From NCBI GenBank assembly GCA_910575265.1, contig CAJTEA010000009.1, positions 101,011 through 165,010 of the forward strand: a stretch of DNA of 64,000 nt. The letters run 5' to 3'. The notes beneath the pieces are model-generated. The model ran no database searches. It was not told where the DNA came from and saw only the letters and a program-made list of their open reading frames with translations. Below are positions 10,301-15,739 of this stretch, one piece after another. Position 1 is the first letter of the stretch; the number at the start of each line of letters is the position of its first letter. The DNA is from Oscillospiraceae bacterium. GTDB lineage: Bacteria > Bacillota > Clostridia > Oscillospirales > Oscillospiraceae. Both the position numbers and the translations under genes were made by a program.

Positions 10301-10895
10301 GCAGCAGACTCTTGCAGTTGCCGAATCATGGACCAAGAAGGCGATGAAGATTTTTGAAAAGCAAGGGAATGAACATGATGCGGCTGATACCTACCATGAA
10401 CTGGGCATCATTGCTGTGAAGCAACGGGATTTTGTGGTTGCCGAATCATGGGCAAAGAAGTCGTTGGAAATTTTTGAAAGACAGGGGGATGAACACAGCT
10501 CAGCCATCAATTACTACCAATTGGGCATGATTGCCGAGGGGCAGCGGGATTTTGCGGCTGCTGAATCATGGACCAAGAAAGCATTAGCGGTTTTTCAAAA
10601 GCAGGGGAATGAATATCACATGGCCTGTGCTTATCATCAGCTGGGCATCATTGCACAAAAGCGGTGGGATTTTCCAGGCGCTGCCGATTTCTATTTGAAA
10701 TCTCTAAAAATATTTGCCGATGCAAACGACCCACACAGTCTGATGGTTGTGGCTCACAGCTACGCCCGCTTGCTGCACAATGCAACAGATACGGAACGTA
10801 TACTCCTGCGGAAGATCTGGTCGATGTGTATGGATAAGGAATTAACAGAAATTTTGGAACAGATGGAGGCAAAACTATATGGTACCAACAGCTAA
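7371..10895 (+). CDS. CHAT protease - STAND ATPase - TPR protein
   Basis: A protein of about 1174 residues. Numbering below is from an in-frame TTG at 7338; I prefer the TTG at 7371 because AGAAGGG lies seven bases before it. A caspase-like CHAT domain (about 140-400) has the catalytic histidine in HFDGHG (H243) and cysteine in NACQSG (C299). A STAND/NB-ARC-type ATPase follows, with P-loop GQAGIGKT (455-462) and a Walker B-like CLLVWDNFES. After a winged-helix-like region come seven near-identical 40-residue TPR-type repeats (about 852-1131). Such sensor-switch-protease proteins act in bacterial anti-phage or self-killing systems: the TPRs sense, ATP drives assembly, and the protease is released. 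The next gene overlaps it by 17 bases and is a natural candidate partner. Confidence 0.88.
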   Translation: MEIQIHHTGTQDGSAIFEVIRSLDMKHTAAVPLPEPAIFPVEGHPVKNLLPKLRWYLEDYLQEPFGVFPQLAESVAETMRAWGTAVFDALFIGYARDWYQDAKRNNFEDFHIKIASDSPEIMSWPWEALYSKDDGYLALRCCIDRQLSNISDPPPLPAVLAQDALHILYIIPRPYGENDVGYQVLANSLVTFVRENDLPVTVDVLRPPTFSQLQKVLYDRPGYYHIVHFDGHGGYGAVTSTSAGNLYAAPKGQLVFETDDDEPDPIDTRRLAQLLAEYNIPVMVMNACQSGMIDGQAQDPFASVAAGLLKAGIRSVVAMGYSLYVSGAKEFIPAFYERLFSAGKVSEAMRAGRKKMMERPMRDCIVGKLPLQDWVVPVLYQQLSAESTVLPNLSLGKKVCDESFPLPKNAEVDGDYGFIGRGCDIQKLERALQRQKQAAILIHGQAGIGKTSLTKGGLRWLQNTGGLRGRVFWFDFEEIHSVEYIMNQMIGELMGTSDMAKNGAEKLSALVQYLRGTPCLLVWDNFESASGIEGTEIQPQLSGEDRDLLAQMLKGLRGGKTKILITSRSKETWLPVQSCYRLPLDGLVGEDLWEYCNAVVRDLGLTFDRNDETYIEILHKLCGNPLAIRAILLRLQDCSAEQLLAELESTFNGMEGDEGTRRLQAAYTVFGESLTSRFLPILQLTGLHEYYLDADLVREMLRVVECSTAPDDVDSCYHILENAGFCTHIGQNIYRLHPALRGYLLRETPALIPIQKSFVDIMGSLANSFIGKPLHEIVFFYQTNTANFYYARYLAEICQMDINYIALTQSLAYYAQMMRRYEEAVKLYTSLVEKTQSLNYLTDIAGAFHQLGIISEERRDFAAAETWYRKSLAIAEKQGNEHIASITSHQLGRIAQERRDFAAAEFWYKKSLAITEKRENKHAIASTYHQLGRIAQEQRNFTAAESWFKKSLAIFEQQGNEKGIAINYHQLGKIAQKQQTLAVAESWTKKAMKIFEKQGNEHDAADTYHELGIIAVKQRDFVVAESWAKKSLEIFERQGDEHSSAINYYQLGMIAEGQRDFAAAESWTKKALAVFQKQGNEYHMACAYHQLGIIAQKRWDFPGAADFYLKSLKIFADANDPHSLMVVAHSYARLLHNATDTERILLRKIWSMCMDKELTEILEQMEAKLYGTNS
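9891..10730 (+). repeat. seven tandem 120-bp TPR-coding units
   Basis: Seven consecutive 40-residue units follow the pattern YHQLGxIAQxxRDFxAAESWxKKSLxIFExQGNE. The DNA repeats with a 120-base period and strong similarity between neighbours. Units 1-6 are the most alike and the last is divergent. Such arrays can gain or lose units by recombination, which in a sensor domain may change specificity. Confidence 0.8.
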
Positions 10896-11292
10896 ATACC
10901 CGATACGCAGTAAAGAGATCACCATATGGGCGTTGGCACAGCAAGATCCTGAATTTGCTATGTTCTGTACCAAATATCAGAAGGAAATCACCATCACCAC
11001 ACCTTTACCTGCCGACTTTGCCGACGATGTGATTGAGGTGGTGGAGCAGGATCCCTCCTTAGCTCCTATGGCAAAACGCTATCTGGAAAATACACAGGCA
11101 GCAATGACTTTTGGGGTTCCTGGTTTGCCAGAGGTAAGTGTTCTGATTGCGGCATTGTTCCTGCTGAGTACGCATATCAGGTTCCATAGAACGGAAGAAG
11201 GTAAATGGGAGTTCCTTGTGGAACATCAGGCTGCGGATCATAGTACCCTTGAAAAGATCGTTCAGGCACTTTCTGACATATTTAAAAAGTAA
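10879..11292 (+). CDS. small partner protein of the CHAT gene
   Basis: 137 residues, starting inside the CHAT gene (17-base overlap) with GGAGG nine bases before the ATG, so the two are co-translated. No family is recognised. The N-terminal half is mixed and acidic (DFADDVIEVVEQDPSLAPM). A hydrophobic segment follows at about residues 74-96 (MTFGVPGLPEVSVLIAALFLL), then a charged tail (FHRTEEGKWEFLVEHQ). A hydrophobic stretch released or exposed by CHAT cleavage would fit a membrane-acting effector, but a regulatory role is equally possible. No signal peptide is visible. Confidence 0.7.
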   Translation: MVPTAKYPIRSKEITIWALAQQDPEFAMFCTKYQKEITITTPLPADFADDVIEVVEQDPSLAPMAKRYLENTQAAMTFGVPGLPEVSVLIAALFLLSTHIRFHRTEEGKWEFLVEHQAADHSTLEKIVQALSDIFKK

Positions 11293-11572
11293 GATGAGCG
11301 GTGTGAGGCTGTAGAAATGGAACGCATAAGCGATCCGGTAGAAGCAGGTATTTTGAAGGAGATGTCAAGATGCCGCTTATAGAATATTCCGAAATACACC
11401 ACTTATCAGAAAGCTCAAAAATGGCTGGAAGCAAACAAAAACTCGCTTCATGTAGTAAATAATAACTTCCGCATTTGAAAACCGTAAAATCTTTCTTTGC
11501 TTTCCCGCCCTGCGGACGGAGAAACATCACAGATTTTCAACTGCGTTGGATATACCCTTTATCTGACACTCT

Positions 11573-11644
11573 CTGAGAACCTATATTCATAACCGGGGGA
11601 CGCTGGATAGGCGACGTTCAACGGTTATAAATACAGGTTCTCAG
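11573..11644 (+). terminator. 23-bp imperfect inverted repeat with T-run
   Basis: Arms at 11573-11595 (starting CTGAGAACCT) and 11622-11644 match at 21 of 23 positions around a 26-base loop and are followed by TTTCGTTTTTT. It can terminate the CHAT operon. The long loop would also fit a REP-like or regulatory structure. Confidence 0.5.
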
Positions 11645-11691
11645 TTTCGTTTTTTGAGCTTCTACTCTATTGGGAACAGATCAGATACAGG

Positions 11692-11716
11692 GTTGCATCT
11701 TTTTTATCTACAGAAG
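11692..11716 (+). repeat. 25-bp element-end repeat, copy 1
   Basis: Starts GTTGCATC, has a T6 run and ends CTACAGAAG. It is identical over 25 bases to 15007-15031 and nearly identical, inverted, to the sequence at 15481-15506. It is followed by AAATGTTA, resembling the left end of the first element (GAATGGTA). I read it as the junction between two tandem elements. Confidence 0.7.
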
Positions 11717-11910
11717 AAATGTTAAGTTGACGAAATCTTTGTCAAAAAGTGCAGAAATCGAACAGAAATTGCCGCTTTATTGGTGCGTTTTTGCTTTCCA
11801 AAAAACAGACCGTAATGTAGTGAAATCGCTCTCTCTTTATTTGGACAATTTAATCATGTGCATTTTTATCTCATTTATACTGATTGAAATTATTGGAGGA
11901 ATATGATACC

Positions 11911-12378
11911 ATGGAAATGACAAGAAGCGAGCAAATCAAAGCTGGCCTGCAAAAAAGTTTTCGTAGCGGAAAATCTGCAAAAGCATCCACAGTGTGCTAT
12001 GGCTACAGAGTAACAGCAGAAGGTAACCTGATGGTCTATCCTGCGGAAGCCATCTATGTGTTCCATATTTTTGAGCGGTTTGCTGCTGGCGATAGCCTTG
12101 GGAAAATTTCCGCCTCGTTGGCTCGGATGGGTGTGCTGTCCCCTACAGGCAAAGAGATTTGGAGTAAAGAAACGATTTCAAAGATTCTCAATAACGAGAA
12201 ATATTGTGGTAACGTTGTTTTGGGCAAGACTCAGTTCAAAAACGGTGTGCAAATCACAAATAATGACTTGAATACTAAGACTGTCATGATGAGCCATCAT
12301 CCGGCGATTATCGCGAAGGATTTGTTTGAACTTGTCCAAACGGAGAAAAAGCGCAGGTGTCGCTCTTATAGAAAATAA
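11911..12378 (+). CDS. recombinase-domain protein without catalytic domain
   Basis: 155 residues starting MEMTRSEQIKAGLQKSFRSG. The core YGYRVTAEGNLMVYPAEAIYVFHIFERFAAGDSLGKISASLARMG...GKEIWSKETISKILNNEKYCGNVVLGKTQ is the recombinase domain of large serine recombinases. There is no resolvase domain or catalytic serine. GGAGGA lies ten bases before the ATG. It ends 11 bases before the recombinase at 12390 and its start resembles the linker region of that protein (GLRKSFKNPDSK), so the pair may act together as catalytic and non-catalytic subunits. Confidence 0.65.
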   Translation: MEMTRSEQIKAGLQKSFRSGKSAKASTVCYGYRVTAEGNLMVYPAEAIYVFHIFERFAAGDSLGKISASLARMGVLSPTGKEIWSKETISKILNNEKYCGNVVLGKTQFKNGVQITNNDLNTKTVMMSHHPAIIAKDLFELVQTEKKRRCRSYRK

Positions 12379-12389
12379 GAAGGGGGCAT

Positions 12390-13241
12390 ATGGGCACCAC
12401 AAGAATAATTCCACTCAACAGTAAAAATCCACCAGAACTGAGAGTGGCAGCATATTGCCGGATTAGTACCCGAGCAGCTGAACAGCGATCCAGTTTAATG
12501 ACACAGGAACGTTATTATGAGGATCATATCAAACAAAACCCAAGTTGGGTGTTCGCCGGTGTATATTCTGATATAGGGAGCGGGACACGCATAAAGGGGC
12601 GGAACAGGTTCAAGGCATTACTATCAGCCTGCAAACGAGGTAAGATTGATATGACCCTCACGAAATCCGCTCATCGCTTTGCCCGCAACACGGTCGACGC
12701 CTTAAAAACGATTCGGATGCTGAGAAGGTGGAACATTGACATCTATTTTGAGCAAGAGGATATCCATTCACTCTATGAAAGTTCTGAGTTTATGCTGACG
12801 TTGATTTGCGCCAGAGCGCAGGAAGAGAGTTTTTCCAAAAGCGAGGATATCAAGTGGGGACTGCGTAAATCATTTAAAAATCCTGATTCCAAATACTATC
12901 ACCGGATATGTTACGGGTATACCCATGATCAGAACGGAAAACTCGTTATTGATGAGGAGCAGGCTGAGATTGTCCGCTTGATTTATGATATGGCCGCATC
13001 GGGAGTCAGCTTTGCAAGGATATCTGCATATATGGAGGATATGGGGATCCCTTCGCCAAAGGGAAAGAAAGCTTGGAGTAAAGAAACTTTACGAAAGATT
13101 CTTAGCAATGAAAAGTATAAAGGCTGTGTTAAGTTGCAAAAGACATTTGTAGATAATTATCTAGAGCATAAGCAGGTTAAAAATAAAGGACAATTAGATA
13201 TTTATCAGATAAACAACAATCATGAAGCAATTATTGATTAA
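12390..13241 (+). CDS. short large-serine-recombinase
   Basis: 283 residues. The resolvase domain is at about 18-150 with the nucleophile in AYCRIST (S26) and the conserved arginine region TKSAHRFARNTVD. A recombinase domain follows (CYGYTHDQNGKLVIDEEQAEIVRLIYDM to SNEKYKGCVKLQKT). It stops at QINNNHEAIID, exactly where related proteins continue into a zinc ribbon and coiled coil, so the C-terminal third is absent. It is either a natural short form or a truncated gene. AAGGGGG precedes the ATG. It is the only protein inside the 8.77-kb insertion with a complete catalytic domain, so it is the probable integrase. Confidence 0.75.
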   Translation: MGTTRIIPLNSKNPPELRVAAYCRISTRAAEQRSSLMTQERYYEDHIKQNPSWVFAGVYSDIGSGTRIKGRNRFKALLSACKRGKIDMTLTKSAHRFARNTVDALKTIRMLRRWNIDIYFEQEDIHSLYESSEFMLTLICARAQEESFSKSEDIKWGLRKSFKNPDSKYYHRICYGYTHDQNGKLVIDEEQAEIVRLIYDMAASGVSFARISAYMEDMGIPSPKGKKAWSKETLRKILSNEKYKGCVKLQKTFVDNYLEHKQVKNKGQLDIYQINNNHEAIID

Positions 13242-13255
13242 AACTGCAGGTTGCT

Positions 13256-14989
13256 TTGTATACAATCCCACTTCTGAATGGAGCGTTTAATGCCAAAATG
13301 GACAGATTATCATTTGAACAATTTCTTGATCTGATGGACAAAGAGGATGGGTTTTACCGAGACGATAATTTGTGGGAAACGGTCACCTATTACTATGAAC
13401 CTCTGCTGGAGACCGGGATCGGCGTGGAGGTATCCGCCGATGCGGAATGTGTGGATATTTTTCGTTCTTTTGGGTATACGGACTTCTCCAAATATGAAAG
13501 AGAGCAAAATGCATACACAGAGGAAGAGATTGCGGGTGACGAGTGCGAATACCTTCAGGAACGGTATTTCGCACTGTTTTTAAGGAATAAGGGAGTGCAT
13601 TATGTCTGCACCTGGGACGACGGTGCGTATATGTGTCGAGGCCGCACAAACAGGATTGGTTACAGGAATCTTCCATACTGCAAGAATACGGTGTCCATAG
13701 TGGAGGAGTTTTTGAACCTGTGCGAGGAATTTGACCGGCTGACCGAAAGAGCAAAGGGGCTTACTATTCGAAACCGGCTGGCTGCTGATTACGTAAAACG
13801 CCAGGGCTACCCTGGCAGGCTGCCAGTGGAACTGGAGACGGGCAAAATTGAACTGTACCGTGAGAGCCTTAAGGTAGACGAAACCTTTTTGCTGCAAAGC
13901 CTCTACATAGGACAAGAGTACGCTCTTTTTTCAGAGAGGGAGCAAGTCATCTGGGCCTCGGCTGCTGATCTCCAAGTGTTTTTGGGCCTGGTAAAATGCT
14001 GTGAATACTATGGAGACGTGGATTATTTTTTAATTGGCAGTCATCTGATCGGGGTGAGCCGCTATTTTATATGGATCGGTTCTTACGGAAGATGTTTGCC
14101 GGATCACTATCCCATGCGCTATGAGCAAGGGCGAATCATAGAACAGATCCGATCCTTTTTGCCTTATGCAGATTCGATTCTGCGGGATCTCTATTTCAAG
14201 GAATATCAGGAGCGCCTCGGGCATGGTTCAGATGTTTGTATTTTTACGGAAGGGCCTACTGACTGGAAGCATTTAAAATTTCATCTGAACCGACTGGAAA
14301 AGCGCTTTACCCGAGGCCCGAATATCCGCTTTCATGAATATGAGCCAACCGACAGCCCGGTTGAAGCAGCGCATAAGATGGACATGGGCGGCAATTTGTT
14401 GTGTGACATGTGCTTTTCGTTTTCAAAAAAAGAAAATGAAGAAATTTACATTTTTATTGCGGATCGGGACAGGGAAGACGTGGTAAAAAAGCTGTCGCCC
14501 AAGGATACGGACCAGCCTTTCCGTGCCTGGGGGAATCATGTATATTCAATTGTGCTGCCGATTCCCGAACACAGAATATCGACCCCGAGGATCTGCATTG
14601 AACATTACTACTCTGATGCGGAGATAAAAGCGGAATTTATGTGCGCGGATGGAATCAAGCGCAGATTATACATAGGGAATGAATTTGACCAATACGGAAG
14701 GGCAATCAACCTTGATCGATTTTGTGTCAACCGTGAGGCATGCGGAAGCGATAGCGTACGAATCATCAGCGGCTCCGGAAAAAAGGAGCGCGTCATATCA
14801 CTTACAAAGGACGATGGCACAAACTATGCGCTAAGTAAAGCACTGTTTGTCGAGCATGTCTGTAATAATGAACTGCAAATCAGTAGGGACACGGAAAAAG
14901 CATTTGAAAAGCTGTTTGAAGTGATTCGTAAGATAAAACAGTACGATGAGCAGTTAAAGACACAAGAACGTGCAGAAACGCAGAATTAG
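13256..14989 (+). CDS. TOPRIM-like domain protein
   Basis: 577 residues from a TTG at 13256, or 563 from the ATG at 13298 (MDRLSFEQFLDLM); a GGAG lies upstream of the ATG, though spaced 14 bases. The N-terminal 300 residues match no family I know. A C-terminal TOPRIM-like domain is suggested by FTEGPTDWKHL (E332, D336) and, about 70 residues later, IFIADRDRE (D403, D405), the glutamate and DxD that bind metal in OLD-type nucleases, topoisomerases and DUF4435-type proteins. A helical, charged tail follows. As cargo of a serine-recombinase element it is a good candidate for a nucleic-acid-cleaving defence protein. Confidence 0.6.
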   Translation: MYTIPLLNGAFNAKMDRLSFEQFLDLMDKEDGFYRDDNLWETVTYYYEPLLETGIGVEVSADAECVDIFRSFGYTDFSKYEREQNAYTEEEIAGDECEYLQERYFALFLRNKGVHYVCTWDDGAYMCRGRTNRIGYRNLPYCKNTVSIVEEFLNLCEEFDRLTERAKGLTIRNRLAADYVKRQGYPGRLPVELETGKIELYRESLKVDETFLLQSLYIGQEYALFSEREQVIWASAADLQVFLGLVKCCEYYGDVDYFLIGSHLIGVSRYFIWIGSYGRCLPDHYPMRYEQGRIIEQIRSFLPYADSILRDLYFKEYQERLGHGSDVCIFTEGPTDWKHLKFHLNRLEKRFTRGPNIRFHEYEPTDSPVEAAHKMDMGGNLLCDMCFSFSKKENEEIYIFIADRDREDVVKKLSPKDTDQPFRAWGNHVYSIVLPIPEHRISTPRICIEHYYSDAEIKAEFMCADGIKRRLYIGNEFDQYGRAINLDRFCVNREACGSDSVRIISGSGKKERVISLTKDDGTNYALSKALFVEHVCNNELQISRDTEKAFEKLFEVIRKIKQYDEQLKTQERAETQN

Positions 14990-15006
14990 TAGGTAGCGAA
15001 GTCCTC

Positions 15007-15031
15007 GTTGCATCTTTTTTATCTACAGAAG
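15007..15031 (+). repeat. 25-bp element-end repeat, copy 2
   Basis: Identical to 11692-11716. It abuts the broken recombinase gene at GAA (15032-15034), which is the right end of the 8.77-kb insertion. Confidence 0.8.
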
Positions 15032-15475
15032 GAAAATTGTCCACTCGCTCTCGTCAACATAGTGGCTCTTTTTGTCCTTGAAGTGCTTACGGGTCTTGAA
15101 ATTGACGGTATGGCCCAGGTATTCCCGCTTTTTCAGAATGTGGACGATGGTGGAGGAACCCCAGCCGTAAATGTCCTTGACTGGCTTGGTGCGGTTCACG
15201 CCCGCGTTAAATCTCGCCAGATGTACCGATGGAATTTCAACCTTGTCCCGGGTCAGTTGGGTGGCGATTTGATAGGGGCCGTAGCCCGCCAGCGTCATGG
15301 CGAAGATGCGCCGCACCACGGCGGCAGCTTCTTCATCCACCAGCCAGTGTTCCCGCTTTTCATCCCACAGATAGCCGTAGATCACCGTCCCGGTCAGATG
15401 CTTGCCGCTCATGCCCTTGGCTTTGAATACCGACTTGATTTTGCGGCTCGTGTCACGGGCATAAAATTCGTACAT
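15032..15475 (-). pseudogene. middle part of the split TnpX-like recombinase
   Basis: Conserved frame reading EFYARDTSRKIKSVFKAKGM, then the recombinase domain (TGTVIYGYLWDEKREHWLVDEEAAAVVRRIFAMTLAGYGPYQIATQL) and GWGSSTIVHILKKREYLGHT. It ends at DESEWTIF where foreign sequence begins. The next residues of this protein, ENTHDAIIDQ, are at 6.26 kb on the same strand, so this is the missing middle of the fragment at 5212-6264. The N-terminal catalytic domain is lost on the other side, at about 15,478, where an inverted copy of the element-end repeat begins. Confidence 0.85.
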
Positions 15476-15480
15476 GATAT

Positions 15481-15506
15481 TCCTTCTGTAGAGAAAAAAG
15501 ATGCAG
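15481..15506 (-). repeat. element-end repeat, inverted copy 3
   Basis: The reverse complement matches 15009-15034 at 25 of 26 positions. The broken recombinase piece is therefore flanked by inverted copies, each touching it through GAA/TTC. Either two related elements inserted on both sides of the fragment, or the segment between can invert. Confidence 0.75.
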
Positions 15507-15583
15507 GCCGGTAACCGTTGCGGCGCAACGGGTTTGAAGAAATGCCACTCGACCTGCTGGAATTGTGGCTACAACAGAAAAGC

Positions 15584-15626
15584 GTCCGGCAGGGTGGGAA
15601 CTAATTTTGTTCCCGCCCTGCCGGAC
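15584..15626 (-). terminator. strong bidirectional terminator
   Basis: An 18-bp stem (arms 15584-15601 and 15609-15626, one G-U pair) with a 7-base loop, flanked by AAAAGC on one side and ACTTTT on the other. It lies just past the stop of the metallophosphoesterase-like fragment. Confidence 0.8.
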
Positions 15627-15631
15627 ACTTT

Positions 15632-15739
15632 TCACAGCTTCGGTCTGATGATCCGCTCGTACAGCAGAACATATTTCTTTTGGATGACCCTGTCCATGTG
15701 GTAATGTCCGAAGATGTGGTATTTGAACTTGCACCGCTA
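15632..15739 (-). pseudogene. C-terminal scrap of a metallophosphoesterase-like gene
   Basis: An open frame without a start reads CKFKYHIFGHYHMDRVIQKK and on to YERIIRPKL before the stop at 15632. GHYH resembles the last metal-binding motif of calcineurin-like phosphoesterases. The frame touches the 3' end of the recombinase at 15740, so the element carrying that recombinase probably inserted into or deleted the rest of the gene. No 5' part was found. The family call rests on one short motif. Confidence 0.4.

Larger units (their letters stand above)
6262..11716. mobile_element. serine-recombinase element carrying the CHAT island
   Basis: The left end is the break in the host recombinase gene (GAA at 6262-6264). 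The right end is the first copy of a 25-bp end repeat (11692-11716). It carries a recombinase-domain protein, the CHAT-STAND-TPR gene and its overlapping partner. Together with the next element it forms one 8770-bp insertion bounded by GAA at both ends (6262-6264, 15032-15034). The hypothetical circle junction would hold the dyad TTTATCTAC-N10-GTAGACAAA (8 of 9 matches), as expected of an attachment site. Confidence 0.6.
11293..11910. other. non-coding stretch between the two elements
   Basis: No supported gene. A short frame around 11394-11478 ends ...KWLEANKNSLHVVNNNFRI, like the tail of a decayed gene, without a start. The segment contains the hairpin at 11573-11644, the 25-bp end repeat at 11692-11716, and the leader of the next recombinase-domain gene. 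Confidence 0.4.
11717..15031. mobile_element. serine-recombinase element carrying a TOPRIM gene
   Basis: A 3.3-kb segment bounded by direct copies of the 25-bp end repeat (11692-11716 and 15007-15031). It contains a recombinase-domain protein, a short large-serine-recombinase and the TOPRIM-like protein, all forward. Direct copies at both ends mean it could be lost or excised alone. That it once moved independently of the CHAT element is an inference from the repeats. Confidence 0.5.

Noticed and set aside
9891..10730. Regular 120-bp repeats as a possible CRISPR array
   Set aside because: The units are contiguous, in frame and code for TPR-like helices; there are no unique spacers and no cas genes.
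7371..11292. CRISPR-linked CHAT protease (Craspase-type)
   Set aside because: No Cas7-11 effector or array is in the window, and the protein has its own STAND ATPase.
11394..11478. Short frame ending NNNFRI as a small gene
   Set aside because: No start codon or ribosome site in frame; probably a remnant or chance.
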